A stretch of 64,000 nucleotides of DNA from positions 278,277-342,276 of the forward strand of contig WMKK01000016.1 of the NCBI GenBank assembly GCA_012295225.1, in the 5' to 3' direction. This document shows positions 9,250 to 19,117 of this stretch, piece by piece. A model generated the notes under the pieces. The model made no database searches, was not told the DNA's origin, and worked only from the letters and a program-made list of their open reading frames with translations. The DNA comes from Ostreococcus mediterraneus (Eukaryota; Chlorophyta; Mamiellophyceae; Mamiellales; Bathycoccaceae). The position numbers were made by a program, and so were the translations under genes. How positions within the stretch are numbered: the stretch's first letter is position 1; every line of letters starts with the position of its first letter.

Positions 9250-9855
9250 CTATTCGTCGAACGGGTACTCCTCAGGCACGATCTCAACCAGCTCCATGCG
9301 AATCGCAAAAAGCGCATCCGGCACGTGGGGTGTCTTCAACGGATCGCTCGCCATCGTACACGTGACGCGAAACCGAACCATTTCCAACGCCCCGCGAATC
9401 GCCCCGCACAACGCGTTACAATACCCCAAATTCCCATACTTTTCCGGCAACTCGACAAACATCGCCAACGGATTCCCATCCATCTCAATCGTACACTTTG
9501 TCCGTTCCTCATCCCAATCCACACACCGCGCACCGACGTTTAAAAACATGCGCAATCCAATCTTCGCCACCGCCTCCGCCGCCTCCTCAAACGTCCCACA
9601 CTTTCCCGCCCCAGGCGTGGCCGACGACGTCAGCGTCCTACTCAAATACTCCTCAATCATTCGAGTCCCCATTGAATATCCCATGGCGTCTAACTTGGCG
9701 TTCGCCGCGTCGATATCGTCTTCGCAATCTTTTAAAATTTGTCGCACCAGCGCGCCGTGCGTCAGCGCGAAGAGCTCCGCGTTCACCTTGTCCATGGTTT
9801 GCCAACACGCCGCGCCCAGGACTTCGGGCTTGGTGTACGGTGCGCGAGGCGGCAT
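9250..9855 (-). CDS. TRAPPC3: TRAPP subunit Bet3 / TRAPPC3
   Basis: 201 residues, close to the family size of about 180-200. Bet3 is a core subunit of TRAPP, the exchange factor and tether for ER-to-Golgi vesicles. Family features seen: an N-terminal helix WQTMDKVNAELFALTHGALV, then YSMGTRMIEEYLSR, then NPLAMFVELPEKYGNLGYCN and CGAIRGALEMV. The start MPPRAPYTKPE is taken because everything upstream is a CGTCCG hexamer repeat (9862-9893), translated as an Arg-Thr run, and then poly-Asp. The acidic C-terminus is EEYPFDE. Its partner in the early secretory pathway, SEC23, also lies in this window but is not linked. Confidence 0.93.
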   Translation of the reverse strand: MPPRAPYTKPEVLGAACWQTMDKVNAELFALTHGALVRQILKDCEDDIDAANAKLDAMGYSMGTRMIEEYLSRTLTSSATPGAGKCGTFEEAAEAVAKIGLRMFLNVGARCVDWDEERTKCTIEMDGNPLAMFVELPEKYGNLGYCNALCGAIRGALEMVRFRVTCTMASDPLKTPHVPDALFAIRMELVEIVPEEYPFDE

Positions 9856-9860
9856 ATCGT

Positions 9861-9893
<33 letters not shown>

Positions 9894-10289
9894 CGGCGGT
9901 GACGCAGCCGTCGTCTGGGGACCCACGCGCCCGTTCGGCGTCGACGTCGTCGTCGTCGCGCGCAGCACAGCGATAAAAAAAGATAAAAAACCCGGGCATC
10001 TCGCCAATCACGACCCAGCGACCTACCCCCTCGACCCCCCCGCGAACGGAAAGACCCTTCGCTATTCAACGCCACACAAACCCCATGAGCTGGACACACA
10101 AAACCACCCGGAATCCTACATCGATGACGCTCGTCGTACTCGCGTACACTTAAGGTCTATGTACGTGAACCCTAATGTGCGCCACGCAGTGTGAGACCCG
10201 TGACGTATCCGCGCGCGTATCCCGTCGACGCGGCGCCCGCACACGTCGACGCCGTCGTCGCCGTGGACGGCGCGCGAACGCCTGGCGCG

Positions 10290-12518
10290 ATGTTCGCCGC
10301 GTCCGTGCCCTCGGCGCGCGCGCGCGGCGGCGCGGCCGCGCCTCGCGCGCGCGAGGCGACGCCGCGACGACGCGTGCGCTGCGCCGCGTCGGCGCAGCAA
10401 CGGCACGGAGGATTAATCATCATCGACGCGCATCGACGGCGTCTGTCGCGCGTGGCGTGGTCGAGCGGCGATGGTGGTGGTGAGATGACGACGATGTCGG
10501 TGCGTGCGCGCGATGTCGCGCGCGCGTCGTCGCGCGTGCGCGCGTTGTCGTCGAGCGATGACGCGAGCGGGTTTGGGGACCCAAACGCGAGCGGGTTCGG
10601 CGGCGCGTCGTCGTCTGCGGGCGCCGAGCCGCTCGCGACGGAGGAAGATGCGGCGAGGGATGCGCAGAAGAGGTTGATGCGGCTCGAGGCGCTGACGACG
10701 CTGAAGGATTTGTATGGCGTGGTGGTGGACTGCGAGTCCAAGTTGTCGAGGGATTACTTTGACGTCGGCGGCGCGTCGGGGGAAGATGGCGTCGAAGGTA
10801 GCGACGGGAAGGGTATGGTGTGCGGTGGGAAGCGTTTAGACGAGTTTGCGGTACCAAGCGTGGAGTTAGAAGAGGCGATGAGCACTTTAGAGGAGTTTGT
10901 GGAGGCGGTGACGACGATGGAGACGGAGGGCGATTTATTGCGCTCGGCGACGGCGCTCTTGGATGGTAAGTGGGACATGCTTTTCGATGAACCAGACAAG
11001 GCGCGCGCGAGTGCGGAAGAGAAGTTCTTAGATTGTGCGAAACGCGTCGAGGCGCGGTGTAATGAGATGTCGGCGCGGCTGCCGTACAAGTCGTTGAGTG
11101 AGGCGCGCGAGGCGTTGGCCAAATCAAAAGAACAGTTAGCGATGGCGGGTGAAGACCAAGGCGAAAGCCAGGTGGGTGCGAGGTTGCGTCCACTCGGGAG
11201 AAAGGTTGGTCGGTTTACCTCGCGTAAGGTGCGCAGCGCGGAGGGGGTGTTGGGAGAGGGTTTAGAGCAACTACGCGCGAAACCCGTCGGGTCGATTCAA
11301 AACGTCGCGCAATACTCCAAGGGCGTGTGGGCGCGTATCAACGGTCGTAGGGTAGACGACGTTGGTATTGTTGATGCGTTACAACCGTTTCCGAAGCCTA
11401 GCGTGAAGCGTGAAGCGCGAGAAGCGCGAGTTTTGCGCTTGATGCTCGAAGTGCAAGACAGAGACAAGGCGTTGAGCGAGGCGCAAAAGGCGCGCGACGC
11501 CATTATGACGCAAGGTCGTAGCTCTTTACTCTCCCGAGTCGCATTAGGGGATAAAATTAGAGAAAGTGATGAAAAGGTATCCACACTCCGACGTGTGTTT
11601 GCGGTGAGAACGCTCCAAATGGAGATGGAGCGCATCATGCTCGCACTGGAGGAAGAGGTGGCATCGCCGCCAGATAGATTATCCACAGCTGAGATGGATG
11701 AAATGGCACTCATGGTGGCTGAGTTTGGCGTCATGGATGCGTCGCTGAGACGCCTGATTTCGTTCGTTGACCGCAAAGAGTCGGCGTTGATTGACGATGA
11801 GTCGTTGTCAAAGTTGGCGATGGAAATTCCCGACATGAAATCGCGCTTGGCAATTCGCGACGAGCCTGGTGGGCAGTTCTCGTGGGAAGTCACCAAAGAA
11901 CGCATCGTGGTGACTGTTGAAGAGTCGATTGCGACTATCCGCGAAGGGGCGAGCTTCCTCGCGCGCGGTGTGGCACTCCTTGGTTCTGACATTGGCACGT
12001 CGCTGCGTCTGTTCTCTCGCGCCTTGTTAGGCACGACGCTGCGTCCTCGCGAGGTTCAAACGCTCCGTCGAACCTTCCTCGACGTATTCACTTTCATTCC
12101 TTTTATGATTATTCTTATTACGCCCATCACCCCGGTCGGACACGTGTTGGTGTTTGGTTTTATTCAACGGTACTTTCCCCAGCTCTTCCCGTCTCAGTTC
12201 ACCACGAGAAGGCAAGAGTTGATGCAAAAGTATGAAGCCCTCAAGGTTCAACTCGCCATGGCGGAGCAAGCCGCTGACGAGGCTGACGAGAGCGAAGCAC
12301 TTCGCAACGCATTCACAGCCGTGAGTACGGTTGAGGGATTGATTCGCGGCGCGATGAAGGACGCGTCTCCGTCGATAAACCCAAACAGTTCGGCGGATGA
12401 AACCAAAGAACGCAAACGAGCCGAGCAAGAGCGCATGGATGAATTGCGTGCGGAAATAAACCAAACCGGAGCGTTGCTCAATGCCGCAGACGACGAATCG
12501 TCCCCGGCGTCGTCCTAG
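10290..12518 (+). CDS. LETM1-like protein, plastid type
   Basis: 742 residues. The last third carries the LETM1 core: LRRTFLDVFTFIPFMIILI, with a membrane segment and Pro kink, then GFIQRYFPQLFPSQF and a coiled coil. LETM1 proteins act in K+/H+ or Ca2+ balance of organelle membranes. The N-terminus MFAASVPSARARGG followed by an Arg/Ala stretch and RRVRCAAS looks like a chloroplast transit peptide. Plants and algae have a plastid branch of this family with a long N-terminal region such as the one here. A long alpha-helical region with charged heptads fills residues 130-560. The start is the first Met that gives a transit peptide. The frame is open upstream but acid-poor. Confidence 0.85.
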   Translation: MFAASVPSARARGGAAAPRAREATPRRRVRCAASAQQRHGGLIIIDAHRRRLSRVAWSSGDGGGEMTTMSVRARDVARASSRVRALSSSDDASGFGDPNASGFGGASSSAGAEPLATEEDAARDAQKRLMRLEALTTLKDLYGVVVDCESKLSRDYFDVGGASGEDGVEGSDGKGMVCGGKRLDEFAVPSVELEEAMSTLEEFVEAVTTMETEGDLLRSATALLDGKWDMLFDEPDKARASAEEKFLDCAKRVEARCNEMSARLPYKSLSEAREALAKSKEQLAMAGEDQGESQVGARLRPLGRKVGRFTSRKVRSAEGVLGEGLEQLRAKPVGSIQNVAQYSKGVWARINGRRVDDVGIVDALQPFPKPSVKREAREARVLRLMLEVQDRDKALSEAQKARDAIMTQGRSSLLSRVALGDKIRESDEKVSTLRRVFAVRTLQMEMERIMLALEEEVASPPDRLSTAEMDEMALMVAEFGVMDASLRRLISFVDRKESALIDDESLSKLAMEIPDMKSRLAIRDEPGGQFSWEVTKERIVVTVEESIATIREGASFLARGVALLGSDIGTSLRLFSRALLGTTLRPREVQTLRRTFLDVFTFIPFMIILITPITPVGHVLVFGFIQRYFPQLFPSQFTTRRQELMQKYEALKVQLAMAEQAADEADESEALRNAFTAVSTVEGLIRGAMKDASPSINPNSSADETKERKRAEQERMDELRAEINQTGALLNAADDESSPASS

Positions 12519-12595
12519 TTGCCCTTTAATAAAAAAATCTGCCTACTAGTTGAAACGAAACGACGCAACAACAGACACCTTATACTTTGACGCAC

Positions 12596-14323
12596 ATGCG
12601 CGCCTCGACGTCGCCAGCATCGCCAACACTCACACACGCACGCACACCACCGTCGTTCGCATCACGCTTCACACGCATGTCTGCACCGCTCGCGCATACG
12701 CGCGCGTCGCACGTCCTCTCCGCGACGTCGCCGCACGTCCCAGTCAACGCTTGGGACCGCTCGACGCCCATGGGCACGCACGACGTCCCCGAAACCTTCC
12801 GCGTGAAAGGCTTACACTTGACCGACCATTTCATTTCGGTGCGTCACGCGCGCATGCATGCGCTCGCTCATTCGCTCGCTCTCGAGCGCGTGAGGCTCCG
12901 CGACTGAATACTCCTCCTTTGAGCGCGCTCCTAACCGTCGCTATGTCGCCGTACGCAGTGCCCAATCGATTGGAACAATCCCGAGACATCACCAACAATG
13001 CGCGTGTTCGTTCGAGAAGTCGTCAAAAGTTCTCGCGGGAACGACGACGAGGCGAAGCGCGCTTCGTTGCCGTCAGTTTTATTCTTACAAGGCGGACCGG
13101 GCTTTGAAGCGGGTCGGCCGGACGCGTCCGGTGGATGGATCGGAGAGCTCGTGAACGAACACAGGGTATTCTTACTTGATCAACGAGGCACTGGGAGGTC
13201 AGACGCCGAGCTCGTGCGCGTACCAGCGAACGCTGAGTTGGGAGATTGGCAACCCGAAGTGTTCGTCGGCGGCGACGCGGATGCCGACTGGGCGAAAAAC
13301 GCCGCTAGATTATTAATGTGCTTTCGTGCGGATTCAATCGTGAAAGACGCCGAATTGATTAGAAGGACGATTTTAGGACACACAGGTGAAAACACCACGT
13401 GGACGCTTTTAGGGCAGTCGTTTGGGGGATTCTGCATCACGACGTATTTGTCCTTCGCACCCGAGGGTGTCAAGGAGGCGTTGTACACCGGCGGCTTGCC
13501 GCCTTTGACGCACGAGAAAGCATCGGCTGAGGGCGCGTATCGGGAACTTTTCAAGCGCGTGATTGCTCAAAATGAAAAGTATTACGCTCGGTTTCCTCAA
13601 GACATCGAACGCGTATGCTATCTGTTGCGATATTGTAGCGAACACGTCGTTCGATTGCCCGGCGGAGGTCGCTTGGGCGCGACGCTCATTAAAGCGCTTG
13701 GATTTTCAAATCTAGGCACGGCTTCTGGCATGGAACGCTTGCACTTTATGCTCGAAAACGTAGTGATTGGACAGCCGATCTCGCACAAGGTGTTGATTGA
13801 CATCGAAAACACGTTCCGGCACTTTTCCACAAACCCGCTGTACGGGATTCTGCACGAGTCGATTTATTGCAACGAAGGCAACGCGTACGGCGGCGCGAAC
13901 GAAGCCATGAAAGCCTTCGCTCGAGAGTTCGACCACACCGACGTGTTGTCTGGGGCGGAGAACAAAAAGGTATATTTCACTGGCGAAATGGTATTCAAGG
14001 AATTCTTCGACAAAGAGTTTGGTGTCGAAGAGTTGAAGCCGTACGCGAGGGTCCGCGACGTCTTCGCCTCGAGCGCCTCGAGCGCCTGGTCCAAGCTCTA
14101 CGACGACGAACAATTAGCTCGCACCACCGCACCAGTGGCGTGCGCGTCGTACGTTGAGGACATGTTTGTCGATTTCAATCTCGCTGCGGAGACGGCGGGG
14201 AAAATTAAAGGCGCGCGCGTGTGGAGCACCAGCGAATACATGCACTCTGGCATTCGCGAAGACGGCGCTAAAATTGTCAAAACACTCCTCGCGTACACTC
14301 GCGAAGAAGATCCGATTCGCTAA
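12596..14323 (+). CDS. Prolyl aminopeptidase-like alpha/beta hydrolase (two exons)
   Basis: About 535 residues in two exons, 12596-12838 and 12959-14323. The 120-nt intron starts GTGCGT, has a CTAAC at 12931-12935 and ends TACGCAG. The junction gives HFIS|CPIDWNNPE, matching the usual VPLDWNNP block of MEROPS family S33. The nucleophile elbow is GQSFGG. The oxyanion-side block is LFLQGGPGFEA and the DQRGTGRS motif follows. The late His lies in SEYMHSG. These enzymes remove N-terminal Pro from peptides. The first 40 residues are basic and Ser/Thr/Ala-rich, so plastid or mitochondrial targeting is likely. Because the intron length is a multiple of three, a tool could join or skip it without noticing, though exon 1 frame hits a TGA when read through. 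Confidence 0.9.
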
Positions 14324-14467
14324 GATATACTCAACTACCACCAATTAGAAATGTGTATACTAGTAATTCATTAAATGCCTGATCAATATGTGCTAATGCT
14401 ACAACTTTAGTCTCTCGCTCCGCTTCGTCGTTCGACGTGCCCTTCGCTCCAAAACTCTATCCGCGCC

Positions 14468-14638
14468 CTACTTTTTCGTCTCTTCCTCGCGCTTGGCCGC
14501 ATTCGCCGCATTCCCGTAATGAACAAACCCATTCACTGACGTCGCTGCGAACCATAGTCCTGAAACCACCGTCGTCGTAAAAAGCCCAAACGTCGTGAGC
14601 TTAAAGGCGACGTCAGCGACCTTGGATGTCGAGCTCAT
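14468..14638 (-). CDS. 56-residue single-pass membrane protein
   Basis: A short frame starting MSSTSKVADVAFKL, with one hydrophobic stretch FGLFTTTVVSGLWFAATSV and a charged tail KREEETKK. The shape (short N-terminus, one helix, basic-acidic tail) is that of small respiratory-chain or import-channel subunits such as COX7a or TOM-like proteins, but no specific match was recognised. The frame is open upstream for 77 residues of Arg/Thr-rich sequence that does not look coding. Convergent with the peptidase gene. Confidence 0.6.
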   Translation of the reverse strand: MSSTSKVADVAFKLTTFGLFTTTVVSGLWFAATSVNGFVHYGNAANAAKREEETKK

Positions 14639-15043
14639 CTCCACCGACGACCGGCGAACCCGCAGAGGAGAGCGACGGCGTGTGGCGCGATGCGTCGTAC
14701 GTGGTTTCCTCTCGCCGTGTTCGGTGCGCGCGCGTTGCGATGGCGCGTGTGGAAGGTTGCGCGCCGTGGTGTGGCGACGATGCGCTCGGCGTGGGGCCCG
14801 AAGGCGCGCGGGTGCGTCGCGCGTTGGTTTCATGATGGTGATGTATGTGTATCGATACGAGACTAACAAACTCTATTAGAGGAAAGTGACAACGAAATTC
14901 GGTTTTGCACGCGATTTGCGCGGAAGTATTATCGTTCGCAGCGACGTTGTTGTCGATTCGTTCGAGAGCGGGACGCGCTCTGTAAAAAAGACGCGCGGCT
15001 TGTGTTCAGTTTAATGAACTTTGCTGATGATGTTTTGTTCTCT
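14639..15043. other. Spacer between two minus-strand genes
   Basis: 405 bases with low-complexity CGCG runs and a more AT-rich part near 14840-15035. It should hold the promoter of the 56-residue protein and the 3' region of the DEAD helicase. No further gene seen. Confidence 0.5.
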
Positions 15044-16756
15044 CTACCAGTCGTCATCGGAATCGGATCCGAATGCGGCGTCGGCGTTACCGGCGGCGGG
15101 CGCACCCGACGCCGTGGCTGGCGCAGCCGTGGCGGAGACCATCATGTGTTTAAACTTGTCGTCGACGGCGATGGTGACACCGCTATCCGTTTCAATTGTT
15201 GCCGCCTCGTGTTGCTTACCTTCACGCCAAGCCTTGGCTTCTTCGCGCTCCTTGGCGCGCGCTTCGCGACCAGTGGCAAAAGCGAATGCGTTACCAGATT
15301 CGAGCTCCAATAACGCGCGCTTAATTTGCGCCACGATGAAAGAGTCGCGGTCGGTGTAGTAGGATGTCGAGCGACCAGACATACCGGCGCGACCGGTACG
15401 ACCGATGCGGTGCACATAATCTTCAAAACTGCGAGGTAAGTCCATATTCACTACGTGGGCGACGCCTTTGACGTCCAAACCGCGCGCAGCGACGTCTGTG
15501 GCGACGAGCACGGAGCACCGTCCTGTTTTGTAGTCGTGAAGCGCGGCTTCGCGCTCGCCTTGGGAGCGTCCTCCGTGGAGCGCCGCCGAAGGCACGCCTT
15601 CGGCGTTCAAAAGTTCTGAAATCTCATCTGCACGGTTCTTGCGTTCGACGAATACAACCGTCATGGGCATGTCTGTGCCGAGCTTGGCGGCTTCAACCTT
15701 TTCACCGATTAGCATCTCGACGAGGCGGTTCACCTTTTCGGCGTCAACAACTTTTTCTAAGTGCTGCGACACATTGGCCGTCGGCGCGCTCGTAGTGCCA
15801 ACCTTGACTTTGACAGGTTTCTTCAAGTACTCGCTCGCCAACACTTCGACTTCGCTGGGCATGGTGGCGGAGAACAAGAGCGTTTGGTGCGGATTTGGAA
15901 GGTTCATCAACACCTCGCGAATTTGCGGTTCGAAACCCATATCCAACATACGATCCGCCTCGTCGAGGACGACGAAAGAAACACGAGATAAATTTGTGTT
16001 TCCTTGCTGCAAGTGATCAATCAAACGACCCGGGGTGGCGACGATCACCTGCACGCCTCCGCGTAACGCGCTGCGCTGTTCGTGCATATTCGTCCCGCCC
16101 ACGACAATAGCCGTTCTGAACCCCTTGGACGAGCGCGAAAACGTCTTCGCCTCGACTTCAATCTGTTGCGCCAACTCACGCGTAGGCGCCATGACGATCG
16201 CGAACGGGCCATCGCCTTGTCGCAACGGCGCCTGGTTCAACGCGTGTTGCACCATGGGAATAGAAAACGCCGCCGTCTTCCCACTCCCCGTCTCCGCGCA
16301 CCCCAACACATCGCGGCCGCTCAAAATAACAGGAATAGCCTGCGCTTGAATCGGTGACGGCTTATCGTACTCACGGAACTTAATATCCGCCATCACGTCC
16401 AGGCACAACGACATGTCCTCAAACGACTCGATCGCCGAAGGCGCCTCCTCCTCGCCCTCAATCACCTCCACAATCACCCCCAAACGATCACGAATCTCAA
16501 CCTTCTGTTCCTCCGTCAGAGCTTCGACGCGCGCGCTCGGTCTCCACGGCTCGAACACGGGCTCGCACGAGCCGCCGCCTCCGCGTCCGCTCGACCCTCG
16601 CGGCGCGTACCCGTCGTTTCGCCCACCACCGCGCCCACCGTCGCGATCCCATCCACCACCGCCTCGCCCAGCGCTCGCGCGATCATCCCTACGATCGTCC
16701 CCCCCGCCGTGGTCGTCTCCACCGCCTCCGCGCAGGTGCGGCGGCACGTACCCCAT
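15044..16756 (-). CDS. DEAD-box ATP-dependent RNA helicase
   Basis: 570 residues with all helicase motifs in order: Q motif PSPIQAQ (about 133-139), motif I AETGSGKT (154-161), Ia PTRELAQ, Ib TPGRL, II DEAD, III SAT, IV VVFVERK, V ATDVAARGLD and VI HRIGRTGR. The N-terminus MGYVPPHLRGG recalls the YVPPHLR motif of Ded1/DDX3 proteins, followed by RGG/Gly-Asp repeats for RNA contact. The core, with LCLDVMADIKFREYDKPSP, is of the wider DDX3/DDX5-type group, and a C-terminal tail ends DSDDDW. A role in translation start or mRNA remodelling is inferred, and the exact orthologue is unclear. Divergent from RPL35A. Confidence 0.9.
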   Translation of the reverse strand: MGYVPPHLRGGGGDDHGGGDDRRDDRASAGRGGGGWDRDGGRGGGRNDGYAPRGSSGRGGGGSCEPVFEPWRPSARVEALTEEQKVEIRDRLGVIVEVIEGEEEAPSAIESFEDMSLCLDVMADIKFREYDKPSPIQAQAIPVILSGRDVLGCAETGSGKTAAFSIPMVQHALNQAPLRQGDGPFAIVMAPTRELAQQIEVEAKTFSRSSKGFRTAIVVGGTNMHEQRSALRGGVQVIVATPGRLIDHLQQGNTNLSRVSFVVLDEADRMLDMGFEPQIREVLMNLPNPHQTLLFSATMPSEVEVLASEYLKKPVKVKVGTTSAPTANVSQHLEKVVDAEKVNRLVEMLIGEKVEAAKLGTDMPMTVVFVERKNRADEISELLNAEGVPSAALHGGRSQGEREAALHDYKTGRCSVLVATDVAARGLDVKGVAHVVNMDLPRSFEDYVHRIGRTGRAGMSGRSTSYYTDRDSFIVAQIKRALLELESGNAFAFATGREARAKEREEAKAWREGKQHEAATIETDSGVTIAVDDKFKHMMVSATAAPATASGAPAAGNADAAFGSDSDDDW

Positions 16757-17120
16757 CGAATGCTCGGCTTAACCTCTCGTCCAATGTTTTGGTGCGACCA
16801 ATCGATTCACAAATCGCCCGAGCTCACCGCGAACGAATGCGCGACTGCGACGATGCGACGCGCGAGGTGCGACGTGCGATGGTTCTGCGCCTCCTCGAAC
16901 GCGCGGTGCGTGACGTCGGCGCCTGTGCGTCGCGCTGTGACGCCCGACACGTCGCGCGTCAAACATCAGTCAACGAAACATTCAAACGACCAATCATGAC
17001 CAGGGACCACGAGGGACTCACGTGTGGTTCACAGTGTCAAAACGGTGCACACTCGGTCGCGGCGCCCACGCGCGCGCCGATGCGTCGCGCGCTCCGTCTT
17101 TTCGAGACGCGACGACCACG
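16757..17120. other. Divergent promoter DEAD helicase / RPL35A
   Basis: 364 bases. It holds several CCAAT-type boxes: CGACCAATCGATT near 16796 and CGACCAATCATGACC at about 16988-17002. The second is the same core as in the 66-bp repeat of the SEC23 promoter. No gene seen. Confidence 0.5.
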
Positions 17121-17881
17121 ATGGCGAAAGGTGAACCCACGAGGTAGGTGCTTCGCGCATGCGTCGACCCGATTCTCCCGTCGCGTGTCTGCGCAGAGGC
17201 GGCGGAGACGCGGTAAAGCGCGCAGATGCGCGCGCGCGGATCGCGCTCGCGGTGGTTTTGGGGTTTTCACGCGCGTGAGGAAGGTTCGGGGCGCGGGTGA
17301 GCGCGCGACCGCGCGGTGGAGGCGCGAACGCGCGCGCGGGAGGGGTGGTGTGATGTATGACGCGCGCGCGTGCGTCGCGCGGTGGCGCGTGCGGCGGTGG
17401 CGCGTCGGCGCGTCGGGGCATTCGTGGGATGGTGACGCGAGACCCTAGTCGTCGGGGTCTCGAGGTCTTGACGACGGTGACGTCCGCGGCGTCGCGCGAA
17501 CGCCGCGGGTGACGCGATGGAATCGAGGAATATATACTGACCAATCGTGTTTACGTGTTTGTTCGATGACGCAGATTGTACGTCCGCGGCTTGGTGCTCG
17601 GTTTCAAGCGCGCGCGCATGAACCAGTACAACCACACGAGCTTGATCAAGCTCGAGGGCGTCTCCGACGCGCCTTCTACGCGCTTTTATGCCGGTAAGAA
17701 GTTGTGCTACATCTACAAGGCGAAGACGAAGAAGCAAGGGACAAACTACCGCACGATGTGGGGTAAGGTGATGCGCCCGCACGGGACGAGTGGGGTTGTT
17801 CGCGCCAAGTTTGCGAAGCCGTTGCCGTCGAACGCGATGGGCGCCAAGGTGCGGTGCATGTTGTACCCTTCGAACATCTAA
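17121..17881 (+). CDS. RPL35A: Ribosomal protein eL33 (RPL35A), two exons
   Basis: 109 residues, the family length. Exon 1 (17121-17143) encodes only MAKGEPT plus two bases of an Arg codon. A 431-nt intron follows (GTAGGT, CTGAC at 17537-17541, GACGCAG), then exon 2 17575-17881 starting with the shared codon and LYVRGLVLGFKR. Family blocks seen: NQYNHTSLIKLEGV, YIYKAKTKKQGTNYR, WGKVMRPHGTSGVVRAKF and the C-terminus YPSNI. eL33 is a 60S subunit protein. The intron is the longest I can resolve here, and the short first exon makes this gene easy to mis-start at the internal Met 17576. Confidence 0.95.
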
Positions 17882-18077
17882 GTTACTTTAGCGATGGGAT
17901 GGACGAAAATAGAAGTGAGATGAGCAATTAGTGTTGTTTGTGATGACACCAACAAGAAATATATCAAAAAGATGGCGAGGACGCGCGACGTACGTCGACG
18001 ACAAGCTCTCGCGTTTTCTTTCTAATCCTAAACTAATGTTCGCGTATTATTACACACCACCACTAAAGAGAATTGGA

Positions 18078-19070
18078 TCAATACGTGCATCTATATGCAT
18101 TCCAAGCGATGCGCGCCTGGAGAATCACGGGCGCACCACCCTTGGCGACGGATTCATCAAAGATGTCGAAATCGCGCGCCTCCAACGCGTCCAAATATCG
18201 GCTCGTCGGCGTCGCCTGTAAGAAAAAACCTCGCAACGGCGTCGGTACTCGATCCATCATCGCGCGCGCGCTATCTAAATGACTCTTTGCTAAGCTTGCG
18301 ACTTCGTGCGCGACGTCGCGAATGGCGTCGCTCGATTCCATGCGATACGTCGATTCCACGCTCGCGCCTCGTCTCGCCAACGCTTCGCGCGGTAAATAAC
18401 ATCTTCTTTGCTTTGCGTGCGCGCTCGAGCCGCGCAAAAGCGCAGTGATGCCAATAGCGCGTCCTAAATGACTCGCGACGTGATCACAATCGGTATCCTT
18501 GACGCCACATGCGTCGAGCGCGAGCGCTAAAGCGCTCGAGTGCGTGTCCGCCGCGTACCGCTCCAACGCCTCCGCGTCCTCCACACCACCTGATTGCCGC
18601 GCATCAGCGACTCGCGCGTCAACAATCCGGCGCATGAGCACGCGAGCGTGCGCGCTCGGCGTCGCACCGATCGCTGCGCGCAACGCGCGCGCGACGGGAT
18701 GCCCCTTGGCTTCTACGCTCGCCTCGCCTCGCGCGAGCCCGTCGACGACGTCCCGCCACCACGCGAGCCTTGCCAGCGCCGTCGCGCTCTCCGTCGTCGC
18801 TCCAGCGATCGACGCCGTCTCTACATTAAACGCTCGCACGGCAAACGCCGCAGGGGCGTGGGTGCGAGAGAGATGGAGCGTGCAGAGATAGGTTTCGTAG
18901 TCCCGAGCGCGCGCGAGCGCGACGCAGTGTCGAAACGCCGCGCGCAAGTCGTCATCGTCGGACGACGACGACGATGACGCGGTGGCGAACGCGCGCGCGT
19001 GCGTTCGCACCGCGATGGTGCCGCGCCGCACGAGCGCTGGCGTCGCCATCCGCGTCGATGCGTCGCGCAC
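18078..19070 (-). CDS. NDUFAF6: NDUFAF6-like complex I assembly factor
   Basis: 330 residues. It has the squalene/phytoene synthase fold: LARARDYETYLCTLHL near the start, RAFNVETASI, LARLAWWRDVVDGL, the middle helix SSALALALDACGV, LGRAIGITALLRG, and CYLPREALAR. It lacks the Asp-rich catalytic motifs of true prenyl-transferring enzymes, as in the mitochondrial complex I assembly factor NDUFAF6. The basic N-terminus (ATPALVRRGTIAVRTHARAFA) fits a mitochondrial presequence. Met 8 (19049) is an equally good start. It ends 196 bases from RPL35A and starts 47 bases from the end of CEP104. Confidence 0.85.
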   Translation of the reverse strand: MRDASTRMATPALVRRGTIAVRTHARAFATASSSSSSDDDDLRAAFRHCVALARARDYETYLCTLHLSRTHAPAAFAVRAFNVETASIAGATTESATALARLAWWRDVVDGLARGEASVEAKGHPVARALRAAIGATPSAHARVLMRRIVDARVADARQSGGVEDAEALERYAADTHSSALALALDACGVKDTDCDHVASHLGRAIGITALLRGSSAHAKQRRCYLPREALARRGASVESTYRMESSDAIRDVAHEVASLAKSHLDSARAMMDRVPTPLRGFFLQATPTSRYLDALEARDFDIFDESVAKGGAPVILQARIAWNAYRCTY

Positions 19071-19117
19071 TGAAGACTGAAAGGGTGCGTGGTGGCGTTA
19101 CAAAGGCTGAGCGTCGA

